A stretch of DNA of 64,000 bases from assembly GCA_045589955.1 (NCBI GenBank), contig JAZNQD010000064.1, positions 54,123 to 118,122 on the forward strand. Reading direction: 5' to 3'. The notes below the pieces were generated by a model that was not told the origin of the DNA, searched no databases, and worked only from the letters and a program-made list of their open reading frames with translations. Positions 50,750 to 59,558 of the stretch are shown in pieces. A program made the position numbers and the translations under genes. Source of the DNA: CAJGCS01 sp045589955 (lineage in GTDB: Bacteria; Bacillota_I; Bacilli_A; ML615J-28; CAG-313). How positions within the stretch are numbered: position 1 is the first letter of the stretch; every line of letters starts with the position of its first letter.

Positions 50750-51493
50750 ATGAATGAAACACTTAAGCAAGCTTTAGCATATATATCCCAAACAAACTCA
50801 ACATCGCAGTCAATTGGTACTAAACAAGAAAAAACATTACATCAAACTATTAAATACTATTTAACTCTAGACGAATCCAAACATGAGATTAAATTAGAAA
50901 ATAAGATTGTTGATATATATAAAGATGATGAGATATTTGAAATCCAAACCCAAGGTTTTGATAAGATGCGTGATAAACTATCAACTCTTCTTCCTAAATA
51001 TAGTTTAACAATTGTTTTTCCAATAGCACATATTAAAACACTTCATCTTGTGAATGATTTAGGTGTTGTTGAACAAACAAGAAAATCACCTAAAAAACAA
51101 ACTGCGTTTGAGATTTTTAAAGAGTTGTATAAAATAAAACAATATCTTAATGAACCTAATCTTCATTTTAAAATCATTATGTTTCTAAGTGAAGAAATTA
51201 GAGATATTGTTCCTAAACGTCATTTTAAGTCAAAAGGGTATCGAAGAAATGACCAAATTGTTACAGACATTATAAAGGAATACAACATCTATACTAAAGA
51301 AGATTTTAATATTCTACTTGATGAAATTAATTTACCAAGTGAGTTTACAACATCTGATATAAAAAAACTAACAAAGGTTTCAACCAAAACAAGTACTCTT
51401 GTTTTAAACATTCTTTTATACCTTGATTTAGTTGAAAAAATTGGAACAAAAAATAGATATATTTTATATAAAAGAAAAAACCAAAATGGTTAA
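50750..51493 (+). CDS. Orphan protein with PD-(D/E)xK-like and winged-helix-like parts
   Basis: 247 residues. Not a family I can name. The first half has ENKIVDIYKDDEIFEIQTQG: Asp, about nine residues, then Glu-x-Gln on a predicted beta strand, with His-Gln and Lys residues before it, a pattern reminiscent of PD-(D/E)xK nucleases (ExQ variant). The carboxy 50 residues (KVSTKTSTLVLNILLYLDLV followed by a KNRYILYKRK strand) resemble a winged helix. Starts one base after the GNAT stop. Both readings are inference. Confidence 0.6.
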   Translation: MNETLKQALAYISQTNSTSQSIGTKQEKTLHQTIKYYLTLDESKHEIKLENKIVDIYKDDEIFEIQTQGFDKMRDKLSTLLPKYSLTIVFPIAHIKTLHLVNDLGVVEQTRKSPKKQTAFEIFKELYKIKQYLNEPNLHFKIIMFLSEEIRDIVPKRHFKSKGYRRNDQIVTDIIKEYNIYTKEDFNILLDEINLPSEFTTSDIKKLTKVSTKTSTLVLNILLYLDLVEKIGTKNRYILYKRKNQNG

Positions 51494-51522
51494 GCATACG
51501 CTTATTCATTTTGGTTTTTTAA
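51473..51522. terminator. Terminator with symmetric flanks
   Basis: AAAACCAAAATG (51477-51488) pairs with CATTTTGGTTTT (51509-51520), with an inner AAGCATACGCTT stem; works for both convergent genes. Confidence 0.82.
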
Positions 51523-51774
51523 ATTACTTAAAATAGCTTTCGCAAGTTGGTCAGCACAACTAGTATTTCTAGGCCCACATGTATTGTTAGAAAGAATTTC
51601 AGCAGCATGTAAAGCATCAGCTCCTTCTAATAATTTAGATATAGCACTTAGATTGCCAGGACAACCACCTGTAAATTTTAGATTATATATTTTCCCATCT
51701 TCGCTTAAGTCAAAATTAATAATTTTACTGCAAACACCAGATGGAGTATATTGAACATGTTTTAAATTTTCCAT
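51502..51774 (-). CDS. TSCPD-domain protein (TIGR03905 type)
   Basis: 90 residues. Seen: HVQYTPSGVCSKIINFDLSE, FTGGCPGNLSAISKLLEG, and the TSCPD variant NTSCADQLAKAI, matching the small stand-alone TIGR03905 family with conserved Cys. Such domains also occur in some ribonucleotide reductases; the role of the free form is unknown. GGAGAG ribosome site; divergent from the cysteine desulfurase gene. Confidence 0.9.
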   Translation of the reverse strand: MENLKHVQYTPSGVCSKIINFDLSEDGKIYNLKFTGGCPGNLSAISKLLEGADALHAAEILSNNTCGPRNTSCADQLAKAILSNLKNQNE

Positions 51775-51817
51775 AATAAACTCTCCTTTTAAATAGTATA
51801 CTCATAAAATGAAATTA

Positions 51818-51846
51818 TTGCAAAATTTTTGCATATGTTGTATAAT
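51818..51846 (+). promoter_or_regulatory. Promoter of the cysteine desulfurase-thiI pair
   Basis: TTGCAA (51818-51823), 17 bp, TATAAT (51841-51846). Confidence 0.78.
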
Positions 51847-51875
51847 ATACAAAGAATAATATAAAGGAGATTGTT

Positions 51876-52997
51876 ATGCCATATTTTGATTCAACTGCAA
51901 CAACAAAACCTTCAAAAGAAGTATTAGATATATATAATAAAGCAAATAATGAATATTGGTATAATATTTCTGGCCAATATCGTGTAAGTGTAAGTGGTGC
52001 TAACTTAATGCAAAAAGCAACTAATCAACTACTTAATGCTTTAAACTTAACAAATAAAAAAATTATTTTTACAAGTGGTGCAACTGAGGCTAATAATACT
52101 GCTATTTACGGGATTTGTAATAAATATCTTGGAACTAATAAACATATTATTACAACTAGCATTGAGCACCCTTCAGTTTTAAATTGTTTCAAAAACTTAG
52201 AAAAACAAGGCTTTGAAGTTACTTATTTACCAGTTGATAAAACGGGCTGTATTAATTTAAGTGATTTAGAACAAGCAATTAAAACTAATACTGTATTTGT
52301 TTCAATTATGTGGGTTAATAATATTGTTGGTTCTATTTTACCAATTAAAGATATTATTACAATTATAAAAAAACATCCACGTATCAAACTTCATGTTGAC
52401 TGTGTACAAGGTCTTGGAAAAATTAAAAATGATTTTAGTTTTAATGATATTGATTTAATCACCATAAGTGGGCATAAGATTCATGGTTTAAAAGGAACAG
52501 GAGCTTTACTATTAAATAATAATATTGAAATAGAATCATTTATTAAAGGTGGACATCAACAAAACAACATGCGTGCTGGAACAGTCGATTTAGCTGGTAT
52601 TTTAAGTCTTACAGTAGCTGTTAAAGAAATCATTAAAGCTCAACCTCAAAATTATGAATATGTTAGTAAGCTTTATACTTATCTAGTAAATAATTTAAAA
52701 GATTTGGCATTTATCGAATTAAATCGTCAAGATTTTAATTATTCACCATATATTTTAAGTATCACTTTTAAAAAAATCAAAGCAGAAACTGTTATGCACT
52801 TTTTAGAAAGTTTTGATATTTTTGTTGGTATTGGTTCTGCATGTAATGAAAAAACTAAAACAGTTGACCCAATATTAGAATATATGCAAAGCCCAGCTTT
52901 GGCAATTAATACAATAAGAGTTTCAATTTCCCCAAGTAATACCAAAGAAGAAATTGATTTATTAATTAGTAAAATTAAAGAGATTGGAGAAAAATAA
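51876..52997 (+). CDS. Cysteine desulfurase, NifZ/IscS type (partner of ThiI)
   Basis: 373 residues, PLP enzyme that takes sulfur from cysteine. PLP Lys in TISGHKIHGLKG (about residue 200), His of IEHPSV, and the persulfide Cys in GSACNEKTK near residue 318. The usual family signature FTSGATEANN is clear. Followed directly by thiI (TAATG overlap), the same pairing as nifZ-thiI in Bacillus, so it most likely supplies persulfide for 4-thiouridine in tRNA. Confidence 0.93.
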   Translation: MPYFDSTATTKPSKEVLDIYNKANNEYWYNISGQYRVSVSGANLMQKATNQLLNALNLTNKKIIFTSGATEANNTAIYGICNKYLGTNKHIITTSIEHPSVLNCFKNLEKQGFEVTYLPVDKTGCINLSDLEQAIKTNTVFVSIMWVNNIVGSILPIKDIITIIKKHPRIKLHVDCVQGLGKIKNDFSFNDIDLITISGHKIHGLKGTGALLLNNNIEIESFIKGGHQQNNMRAGTVDLAGILSLTVAVKEIIKAQPQNYEYVSKLYTYLVNNLKDLAFIELNRQDFNYSPYILSITFKKIKAETVMHFLESFDIFVGIGSACNEKTKTVDPILEYMQSPALAINTIRVSISPSNTKEEIDLLISKIKEIGEK

Positions 52998-54223
52998 TGG
53001 AAGATCATATTTTAGTCCGTTATGGAGAACTTAGTTTAAAGAAAACAAATCGTCGCCAATTTGTAACTAAAGTAACAAATCATATTAAACGTTCTCTATC
53101 TGAATATAAAGATTTAGCATTTGAATCAAGAGGAATGCGTTTTTATGTTATTTTAAACAATACACCTAGTGAACCAGTTATTGAAAGACTTCAAAAAATA
53201 CCTGGTGTATATTCTTTTAGTGTTGTATCAAGAACTGAAAGTAAGATTGAATCAATCTGTAAACTAGCTGAAGAGATTGTTAGAAAAGAAATTGGCACAA
53301 ATGCAACATTTAAAGTAGAAACAAATCGTGCTGATAAGACGTTTCCAATGGTATCACTTGATATATCTAAAGCTGTAAGTAGACACTTATTTATTAATAT
53401 CCCTGGATTAAAAGCCGATGTTCATCATCCAGATTATGTTCTTGATATTGATGTTCGTGCTGAAGGAACATTTATTTATACTAAAACATATTATGGTATG
53501 GGTGGCCTACCTGCAGGTTGCTTGGGTAAGACAATGTTAATGGTATCTGGTGGAATTGATAGTATTGTTGCAGGATACTTATCAATAAAAAAAGGTATGA
53601 CTGTTGATGCAATTCATTTTGAGTCATATCCTTATACATCTGACTTAGCTTTACAAAAGGTAGTTGATTTACTAGAAGAAATTAGTCCTTATGCAGAATA
53701 CTTAAACATTAACTTATTTGTTGTTCCTTTTACAAAGATTCAAGAAGCTATTTATAAGAACTGTCGTGATGATTATGGAATTACCATTATGCGCCGTATG
53801 ATGTACCGTATTACAGAAAAAATTGCTAATATGCGTGGAGCACTGGCAATTATTAATGGGGAAAATATTGGCCAAGTTGCAAGTCAAACATTAGAAAGTA
53901 TTTCAGTAATTGAAAGTGTTGTTGATATTCCAGTTATTAGACCACTTGCTATTCTTGATAAAAAAGACATTATGGATATTTCAAATCAAATTGGAACATA
54001 TGATATTTCCATTCGACCTTATGAAGATTGTTGTACAGTCTTTGTTCCAAAGCATCCCGCAATTAAACCACTTGTTAAAATTGCAGAAAAAGAAGAAAGC
54101 AAATTTGAATTTGAACCATTACTAGAAGAAGCAGTTCAAAATACAAAACGTTTAGTGCTTCATAAAGATAAACATTATGATGCAATTAAAAAAGAATTTG
54201 TATCAGAGGATGATTTAATCTAA
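52997..54223 (+). CDS. thiI: tRNA 4-thiouridine synthase ThiI
   Basis: 408 residues. Amino ferredoxin-like/THUMP region (VRYGELSLKKTNRRQF), then PP-loop ATPase SGGIDSIVAGYL (about residue 183-194) and the catalytic region ending in ISIRPYEDCCTVF. It lacks the carboxy rhodanese domain of the E. coli enzyme, the usual short Bacillota form, and relies on the adjacent desulfurase. Adds sulfur at U8 of tRNA. Confidence 0.96.
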   Translation: MEDHILVRYGELSLKKTNRRQFVTKVTNHIKRSLSEYKDLAFESRGMRFYVILNNTPSEPVIERLQKIPGVYSFSVVSRTESKIESICKLAEEIVRKEIGTNATFKVETNRADKTFPMVSLDISKAVSRHLFINIPGLKADVHHPDYVLDIDVRAEGTFIYTKTYYGMGGLPAGCLGKTMLMVSGGIDSIVAGYLSIKKGMTVDAIHFESYPYTSDLALQKVVDLLEEISPYAEYLNINLFVVPFTKIQEAIYKNCRDDYGITIMRRMMYRITEKIANMRGALAIINGENIGQVASQTLESISVIESVVDIPVIRPLAILDKKDIMDISNQIGTYDISIRPYEDCCTVFVPKHPAIKPLVKIAEKEESKFEFEPLLEEAVQNTKRLVLHKDKHYDAIKKEFVSEDDLI

Positions 54224-54227
54224 TAGA

Positions 54228-54257
54228 CAATAATTGGTATAAAAAATACTCATAAAA
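54228..54257 (+). promoter_or_regulatory. Weak SigG-like candidate promoter for the SASP gene
   Basis: CAATA (54228-54232), 18 bp, CATAAAA (54251-54257) resembles forespore sigma-G elements with two mismatches. No convincing SigA promoter lies before the SASP start. Confidence 0.3.
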
Positions 54258-54299
54258 CACCCAAATTAGTCAATAATAAAATTGACAGGAGGTGAAGTC

Positions 54300-54497
54300 A
54301 TGAGTAGAACATCAAGTACTTCAAATAAAAAGAGTGCTTCATCAAGACAAGCAAATGAACAAATGAAATACGAAGTTGCTAGTGAATTAGGTGTTAATTT
54401 AGGTCCTGATGCAAGCTCACGTCAAAATGGTAAAGTAGGCGGCGAAATGACACGTCGTTTAGTATCAATGGCAAAGTCTAATCTTTCTTCAAAATAG
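54300..54497 (+). CDS. Alpha/beta-type small acid-soluble spore protein
   Basis: 65 residues from the ATG at 54300 (AGGAGGTG upstream; an in-frame codon at 54282 precedes that site). The SASP signature is complete: MKYEVASELGVNLG and SSRQNGKVGGEMTRRLV, including the GPR protease site (EVASELGV). SASPs coat and protect DNA in the dormant forespore. The amino end is Ser/Lys-rich. This is direct evidence that the organism makes endospores or recently did. Confidence 0.96.
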   Translation: MSRTSSTSNKKSASSRQANEQMKYEVASELGVNLGPDASSRQNGKVGGEMTRRLVSMAKSNLSSK

Positions 54498-54550
54498 AGT
54501 AAAACACAAGGTAAAAAAGCGATTTAATTCGTTTTGTTACCTTGTTTTTA
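54498..54550 (+). terminator. Terminator after the SASP gene
   Basis: ACAAGGTA with TACCTTGT and an inner AAAAGCG/CGTTTT stem; five T. Confidence 0.85.
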
Positions 54551-54624
54551 TTTGATAGTATAAACTTGAATAAATTATTATTTTATGATAAAATTAATTT
54601 ACAATTATAAGAAGGAATGAATAT

Positions 54625-55275
54625 ATGTCAAAAGAATGGAACTGGGAAATTAACAAACAAAATATATGGTTAAAGCCATCAATTGAGTCATATTATTATG
54701 TAAACTTATGGAAAGAAAAAGGATATAAAAAAATCCTTGATCTTGGTTGTGGCCTTGGAAGACATGCTATCTTATTCGCAAAGAATGAATTTGAGGTAAG
54801 TGCACTTGATTTATCAAAATATGCGATTGATCATTTAGAAAAATGGGCCAAAGAAGAAAATGTAATAATCAAAACAGATGTAAAAGATATGCTCGATTTA
54901 CCGTATTTTGATAACTCTTTTGATGCTATTTTTTCTTATCATACAATTTCTCATACTGATACACTAGGCTTTAAAAAAATCATTGAAGAAATTAAAAGAG
55001 TATTAAAACCTGAAGGGGAAATTTTCCTCACTTTATGTTCGAAAGAAACATGGTCATTTAAGGAAGCTGGTTATCCAAAGTTTGATGAAAATACGGTTAT
55101 TAAAAAAGAAGATGGTCCAGAAAATGATATACCTCATTTTTATGTTGATCTAGATGATATATATAAATACTTCAAAGATTTTGAAATTTTGTCCTTAAGA
55201 CATATTGATGATATATATTACACTGATAAAATTAATCATTCTAAACATTATTTTATATATATGAAATTAAAATAG
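54625..55275 (+). CDS. Class I SAM-dependent methyltransferase
   Basis: 216 residues. SAM motif I ILDLGCGLGRHA (about 38-49), acidic end VSALDLS, motif II FDAIFSYHTISH, motif III LKPEGEIFLTL. Resembles the small-molecule (TehB/UbiE-like) methyltransferases. Substrate unknown. First of a three-gene unit with GNAT and a TrmH-family gene (gaps 22 and 36 bases). Confidence 0.88.
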   Translation: MSKEWNWEINKQNIWLKPSIESYYYVNLWKEKGYKKILDLGCGLGRHAILFAKNEFEVSALDLSKYAIDHLEKWAKEENVIIKTDVKDMLDLPYFDNSFDAIFSYHTISHTDTLGFKKIIEEIKRVLKPEGEIFLTLCSKETWSFKEAGYPKFDENTVIKKEDGPENDIPHFYVDLDDIYKYFKDFEILSLRHIDDIYYTDKINHSKHYFIYMKLK

Positions 55276-55297
55276 TTTTATTGATAGAAGGTAGAAT

Positions 55298-55798
55298 ATG
55301 ATTGTAATTGAAACAAAACGTTTACGTTTAAGAGAATATACTCAAAATGACTTTGATTGTCTAAAGGCCGTTATTTCCGATCCTGAAACAATGAAATATT
55401 ATGAGAAACCCTACGATGATGAAGGAGTAGAACGTTGGCTTAATTGGTGTATAAAAAGTTACGCTGATAATGGTTTTGGCTTGTGGGCAATTGAACTTAA
55501 AGAAACAGGCCAGTTTATTGGCGACTGTGGTCTTTCTCTTCAAAATATTGATGGAGAAATCCTACCAGAAATTGGCTATCACATTAATAAAAACTTCTGG
55601 CGTAAAGGATACGCCAAAGAAGCAGGTATTGGTGTTAAAGAATGGGCCTTTGAAAATACCAAGTATACAAAGTTATATTCATATATGACCAAAGATAATA
55701 TACCATCATCTAAAACCGCTTTATCAATTGGATTAAAGTTTTTTAAAGAATATAACGATAAGGGGACTCCTCATTTAGTTTATATGATTGAAAAATAA
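55298..55798 (+). CDS. RimJ/RimL-type GNAT acetyltransferase
   Basis: 166 residues. Typical opening IETKRLRLREYTQNDFDCL and PEIGYHINKNFWRKGYAKEA (acetyl-CoA loop), then NIPSSKTALSIGLKFF. Related to ribosomal-protein or antibiotic N-acetyltransferases; substrate unknown. Ribosome site GAAGGT. Confidence 0.88.
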   Translation: MIVIETKRLRLREYTQNDFDCLKAVISDPETMKYYEKPYDDEGVERWLNWCIKSYADNGFGLWAIELKETGQFIGDCGLSLQNIDGEILPEIGYHINKNFWRKGYAKEAGIGVKEWAFENTKYTKLYSYMTKDNIPSSKTALSIGLKFFKEYNDKGTPHLVYMIEK

Positions 55799-55834
55799 TA
55801 AAAATAATGATATAATACAAATAGAGGTATTATT

Positions 55835-56599
55835 ATGCGTATAATTAGTTCAGTACAAAATGAAAACATCAAATATTATGAAAAATTAAAAGAAAAATCA
55901 TTTCGAAGAAAAGAACAAAAATTTATTTTAGAAGGAAGACATCTTGTCGAAGAAGCTTTAAAAACTAATCTTATTGAAGTTATTATGTCAACAGATGAAA
56001 ATTACTTAAAGGAAATCGAAAATGAAATTGACACAATCTTAGTAACAGATGCTATAATTGCTAAATTATCAGGAACAAAGAATCCTCAAAATGTTTTAGC
56101 AATTGCAAAGATGTTTGATACTAGTATAAAAGTAATTAAAGAAGTTGTAAAAAAACAATCTTCAGCTCTTTTAATGTTTGATGAAATAAATGATCCAGGT
56201 AATCTTGGAACCTTAATTAGAACATCAGCTGCCCTTGGATACGATGGAGTAATATTATCAAAAAACTCTTGTGATATATATAACGATAAAACAGTTCGTG
56301 CTTCTCAAGGTAGCATTTTTAAAACAAAAATTGTTTATGATGATTTAAATAAGGTAATCCCTTATCTTAAAGAACAAGGCTATAAACTAATTGGAACAAG
56401 TTTAAAAAAAGCTGAAGACTTAAATGAAGCTAACCCTACCAATAAATTTGTTATATGTCTTGGCAATGAAGCAAGAGGAATGAGCGAAGAAGTTTTAAAT
56501 TTAATGGATAAGAATGTAAAACTTACTATGCATAATGACGTTGAATCACTTAACGTTATGGTTGCAGGAAGCATTATTATGTATGAATTAAAAAAATAA
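55835..56599 (+). CDS. TrmH/SpoU-family RNA 2'-O-methyltransferase
   Basis: 254 residues. Amino substrate-binding part (KFILEGRHLVEEAL) and SPOUT knot motifs: MFDEINDPGNLGTLIRTSAA, VICLGNEARGMS, and LNVMVAGSIIMYEL. Closest in style to YsgA/RlmB-type enzymes methylating rRNA or tRNA ribose. GAGGT ribosome site. Confidence 0.92.
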   Translation: MRIISSVQNENIKYYEKLKEKSFRRKEQKFILEGRHLVEEALKTNLIEVIMSTDENYLKEIENEIDTILVTDAIIAKLSGTKNPQNVLAIAKMFDTSIKVIKEVVKKQSSALLMFDEINDPGNLGTLIRTSAALGYDGVILSKNSCDIYNDKTVRASQGSIFKTKIVYDDLNKVIPYLKEQGYKLIGTSLKKAEDLNEANPTNKFVICLGNEARGMSEEVLNLMDKNVKLTMHNDVESLNVMVAGSIIMYELKK

Positions 56600-56620
56600 G
56601 GCATACGCCTTATTTTTTAT
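56588..56620. terminator. Bidirectional terminator
   Basis: AAAATAAGGC, loop ATAC, GCCTTATTTT with flanking A and T runs; between convergent genes. Confidence 0.9.
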
Positions 56621-57438
56621 TAATAGGAAATTAAGTTTATTATGATTGTGATAAAACATACTAATAATATAATTGAATTAATAACTGTTGTACACAATCC
56701 TATTAGTACATTAGGTATAGCAAATAGTTTATAGAGTTTAGGATTTTTAACAAAACAATTGATAATATTTGTAATTACTAATACCATAAATATAATAAAT
56801 AAAGTAAATATATAAAATATTTCTATTGCATAAAACGTAAATAAATGTTTTAAAAATAGATCATATAATCTTATCATGAGTTGTGATTTAAAATAATATG
56901 TACCACCATTTTGAGCCATACCACAAAGGAATAAAACAATTAATAAAAATGGAAAGCATGCAAATGCAATTTTATATAAAATATTTTCTTTTGATGTAAA
57001 TAATATTGACCAAAATACCATTAAATATGGTAAGTAGATTATAAAGCAGTACAATAATACGCTTGTACGTATTATTAATCCTAAATCTGTATATTTGAAA
57101 ATAAGATTTAACAATAATGATATACCAATAAAAAAATAACAGATTATTTTTTTATATTTTTCTAAATCACTGAAAACAAGATAACAAACTAGGGATATAA
57201 TAATTAAAGCATTTATAAAAAAAGACCTAAAATTAGAAATATGAAGAAATAAATTATCAAAGTAAATATAATTTCTAGTATCTGTAGTTTGAAAATAAAT
57301 AAAACTATCTTTAATAAAGTAATAAATATAAAGCGATAAAGCAATAATTAAACATAATGATGAGATGTTTTTAAAAATAATTTTTCTTGTATCTAATTTT
57401 GTATTAGTTATAGATTTTTCACAAGATATGTCATGCAT
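56620..57438 (-). CDS. Multi-pass membrane protein, function unknown
   Basis: 272 residues from the ATG at 57438, preceded by GAGGTG (an ATG at 57501 opens a longer frame across a neighbouring fragment but has no ribosome site). About seven transmembrane helices, few charges, poor in motifs; KNPKLYKLFAIP lies before the last helix. The same segment reappears in a truncated relative directly upstream (57450-57704). The AT-rich, Ile/Leu/Phe-rich make-up suggests recent acquisition or relaxed selection. Family not recognised. Confidence 0.7.
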   Translation of the reverse strand: MHDISCEKSITNTKLDTRKIIFKNISSLCLIIALSLYIYYFIKDSFIYFQTTDTRNYIYFDNLFLHISNFRSFFINALIIISLVCYLVFSDLEKYKKIICYFFIGISLLLNLIFKYTDLGLIIRTSVLLYCFIIYLPYLMVFWSILFTSKENILYKIAFACFPFLLIVLFLCGMAQNGGTYYFKSQLMIRLYDLFLKHLFTFYAIEIFYIFTLFIIFMVLVITNIINCFVKNPKLYKLFAIPNVLIGLCTTVINSIILLVCFITIIINLISY

Positions 57439-57449
57439 CTTTTTCACCT

Positions 57450-57704
57450 CTAAAGAGTTAGATATAAAATATTTATTGTTAAATAAAAAGTACTCAAACA
57501 AAAAGTAATCATTAAAGTTCCGATAACAAATAATGGATAGGGAAGTGTAAATAATTTATATAATTTTGGATTTTTAATTAAATGATTTATAAAATTGAAC
57601 AAAATTATTCCCAAAATTGCTATAGATATAATTAGATAGTAAAGAAGTTCTAAACCAATCCATACGGTTTGATTATTTACAAAGAACTTTTTGTTTTTAT
57701 TATA
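57450..57704 (-). pseudogene. 3' fragment of a paralogue of the adjacent membrane protein
   Basis: An open frame of about 84 codons on the minus strand, from a TGA at 57705-57707 to a TAG at 57450-57452, has no ATG, GTG or TTG near its start. Its translation contains LYYLIISIAILGIILFNFIN then KNPKLYKLFTLP and a last helix, matching the carboxy end of the intact neighbour (INCFVKNPKLYKLFAIP). It is therefore a truncated tandem duplicate. A good promoter (57699-57727) reads into it and on to the intact gene. Confidence 0.7.
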
Positions 57705-57727
57705 TCACCTAAAAAATCTAATTACAA
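57699..57727 (-). promoter_or_regulatory. Promoter ahead of the fragment and membrane gene
   Basis: Minus strand TTGTAA (plus 57722-57727), 17 bp, TATAAT (plus 57699-57704). Confidence 0.72.
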
Positions 57728-57731
57728 GTAT

Positions 57732-57770
57732 TTAAAAAGTGTGGTTAACATTTTGTTAACCACACTTATT
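57732..57770 (-). terminator. Terminator after the uridine kinase-like gene
   Basis: AAGTGTGGTTAACA and TGTTAACCACACTT (57738-57767), loop of three, T run on the minus strand. Confidence 0.92.
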
Positions 57771-57771
57771 T

Positions 57772-59418
57772 TTAAAGTTCGTAACAACTACCGCCAATGA
57801 ACTCTCTGATTAGTGAATTACAAGGGATTACACTTAAATCTTCAAGTGGACGGAAGTATTTTAGATATTTAACTAGTCGATTTGCAACTAAGTATTCTGG
57901 ATCTGTTAATTTGATTTCTTTTAAAGCAGGTAATGCAATTGTTCTAAAAACGGATAGTTCATAAGAAAGAGATGAATTATATACGAAGTCAGCACCTTCT
58001 TGATGTGGATAAATCCATCTAAATTCACCATTTCTTACTGACTTCCACATATTAATTGTTTCAGCTGCAGGGCAATTTCTAAATGCCATATCGCGAACAA
58101 TTCTTCTAATTAAACGCATATCAGTAGCACTAACTGGTGAATGATTATCAATATTCATTTCAATTTGTGGCGCAATAAAGATTTTATATTTTTGATATTT
58201 AGGAATCGAAGAAGTTAGTTTTTCGTTTAAAGCATGAATACCTTCAATGATAATTGGTGAATTCGGATCAACTTTAAGAATTTCTCCTGGTTCACGTTTT
58301 CCTGTTTTAAAGTTATAACGAGGTAAGGCAACTTCTTCGCCATTAATTAAATCAAATAAATTCTTATTGAATAAATCAATATCTAAAGTATTAATATGTT
58401 CAAGGTCTAGTTCACCGATTGGTTTACCTTGAATCTTAGATATTTCTGGTTTAGTGTAGTAATAATCATCCATGGAAATCATTACAGGTTTAATACCTCT
58501 TGAAAGAAGTTCAACTCTTAAACGATTACAGAAAGTTGTTTTACCACTTGAACTAGGTCCGGCAATACAAATAAGACGAATATTTGTTATGTCATTTTCG
58601 ATATTATCACCTAGTTCTGCAAGTTGTTTATTATGTTTTGCCTCGCACATTTGAATAAAATCTCTAGGCATTGTTTCAATTTTTTTATTAACATCAACAA
58701 TTGTTTGCGTTTGCGTTTTAATACCCCATTTGTAAGCCTTCATTAGAGTTCTACCAAAAGTTGCTTCTTCAACAAAATGAGGAATTTCTCCATCAAGTTC
58801 ATGGCGGGGATATTGAATAATAATGCCATGTCCATAAGGTTTAATATTGTAATTCTTAATGCATCCTGTTGATGGAGCCATATAGTTATGTAAGTAGTTA
58901 TAATATTCACCACATTTGTATAAGTGAACAATTTGTTCTGGTCTAAATCTTAAGATTTCAGTTTTATCTTGGTGATTGAACTTTTTATAAATCTCTTTTG
59001 CATCAGCTACACTTAGCGTAACACGAGTTATTTTTAAGTTTTCATCAATAAGACGTCGAACTTCTTTTTCTACATTTTCAGCTATTTGGCTGATATGATG
59101 ATTTAAACCTTGAATTTCACAAAAGATGGAACGTGAAACATTATAACTAAAACGTATTGTAAGTTCAGGATATAAGTTATAAAAAGCCATTGCAACAATA
59201 TATCTTAAAGTTGTTTCGTAAGCTTTTCCTCCTTCTAAATGTTCTAACCCAAATAATTCAACTTTTGCATCGGTTGTAAGAGGACGATCCAGTTCTTTTA
59301 CTAAGTCGTTAATTTCACAAATTAAATAATCAGTTTGTTTTTCTTTATCAATTAAATCAAAAACTGTTGTTCCTTCTTTAACTAATAAATCTTTTTCTTG
59401 AAATTTAACTTTTATCAT
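57772..59418 (-). CDS. TGS-domain nucleoside (uridine) kinase
   Basis: 548 residues in three parts: TGS domain (1-60, KEGTTVFDLIDKEKQ), a ThrRS second-additional-domain-like part (about 60-250, with HHISQIAENVEKEVRRLI), and a phosphoribulokinase/uridine kinase domain from about 280 (Walker A IAGPSSSGKTTF, MISMDDYYY, ALPRYNFKTG, IIEGIHALNE). This layout is the standard Bacillota long uridine kinase-like protein; phosphorylation of a nucleoside is predicted, with a tRNA-like or nucleotide sensing front part. AAAGGAGG ribosome site. Confidence 0.92.
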   Translation of the reverse strand: MIKVKFQEKDLLVKEGTTVFDLIDKEKQTDYLICEINDLVKELDRPLTTDAKVELFGLEHLEGGKAYETTLRYIVAMAFYNLYPELTIRFSYNVSRSIFCEIQGLNHHISQIAENVEKEVRRLIDENLKITRVTLSVADAKEIYKKFNHQDKTEILRFRPEQIVHLYKCGEYYNYLHNYMAPSTGCIKNYNIKPYGHGIIIQYPRHELDGEIPHFVEEATFGRTLMKAYKWGIKTQTQTIVDVNKKIETMPRDFIQMCEAKHNKQLAELGDNIENDITNIRLICIAGPSSSGKTTFCNRLRVELLSRGIKPVMISMDDYYYTKPEISKIQGKPIGELDLEHINTLDIDLFNKNLFDLINGEEVALPRYNFKTGKREPGEILKVDPNSPIIIEGIHALNEKLTSSIPKYQKYKIFIAPQIEMNIDNHSPVSATDMRLIRRIVRDMAFRNCPAAETINMWKSVRNGEFRWIYPHQEGADFVYNSSLSYELSVFRTIALPALKEIKLTDPEYLVANRLVKYLKYFRPLEDLSVIPCNSLIREFIGGSCYEL

Positions 59419-59436
59419 AGTATCCTCCTTTAACTT

Positions 59437-59465
59437 ATTTTATGCTAAAATAAGAAAAATATCAA
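59437..59465 (-). promoter_or_regulatory. Promoter of the uridine kinase-like gene
   Basis: Minus strand TTGATA, 17 bp, TAAAAT. Confidence 0.72.
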
Positions 59466-59497
59466 GTAAATAATTAAAAAAAGATAAAGTAGTATGA

Positions 59498-59543
59498 TAT
59501 AATATATATACAATAAATCATAAACGATAAATCGTTTTGATTT
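59498..59543 (+). promoter_or_regulatory. -10 element and 5' leader hairpin of the queuosine-precursor transporter gene
   Basis: TATAAT at 59498-59503 (TGA before it; -35 weak). The leader folds as AAATCA-t-AAACGA, loop TAAA, TCGTTT-TGATTT (59515-59543), a 12-bp stem with one bulge, ending 5 bases before the AAAGGA ribosome site. Confidence 0.6.
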
Positions 59544-59558
59544 AAGAAAGGAATATAT

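Noticed and set aside
57439..57501. Longer start (ATG at 57501) for the membrane protein
   Set aside because: No ribosome site, and it overlaps the paralogue fragment in another frame; the ATG at 57438 has GAGGTG upstream.
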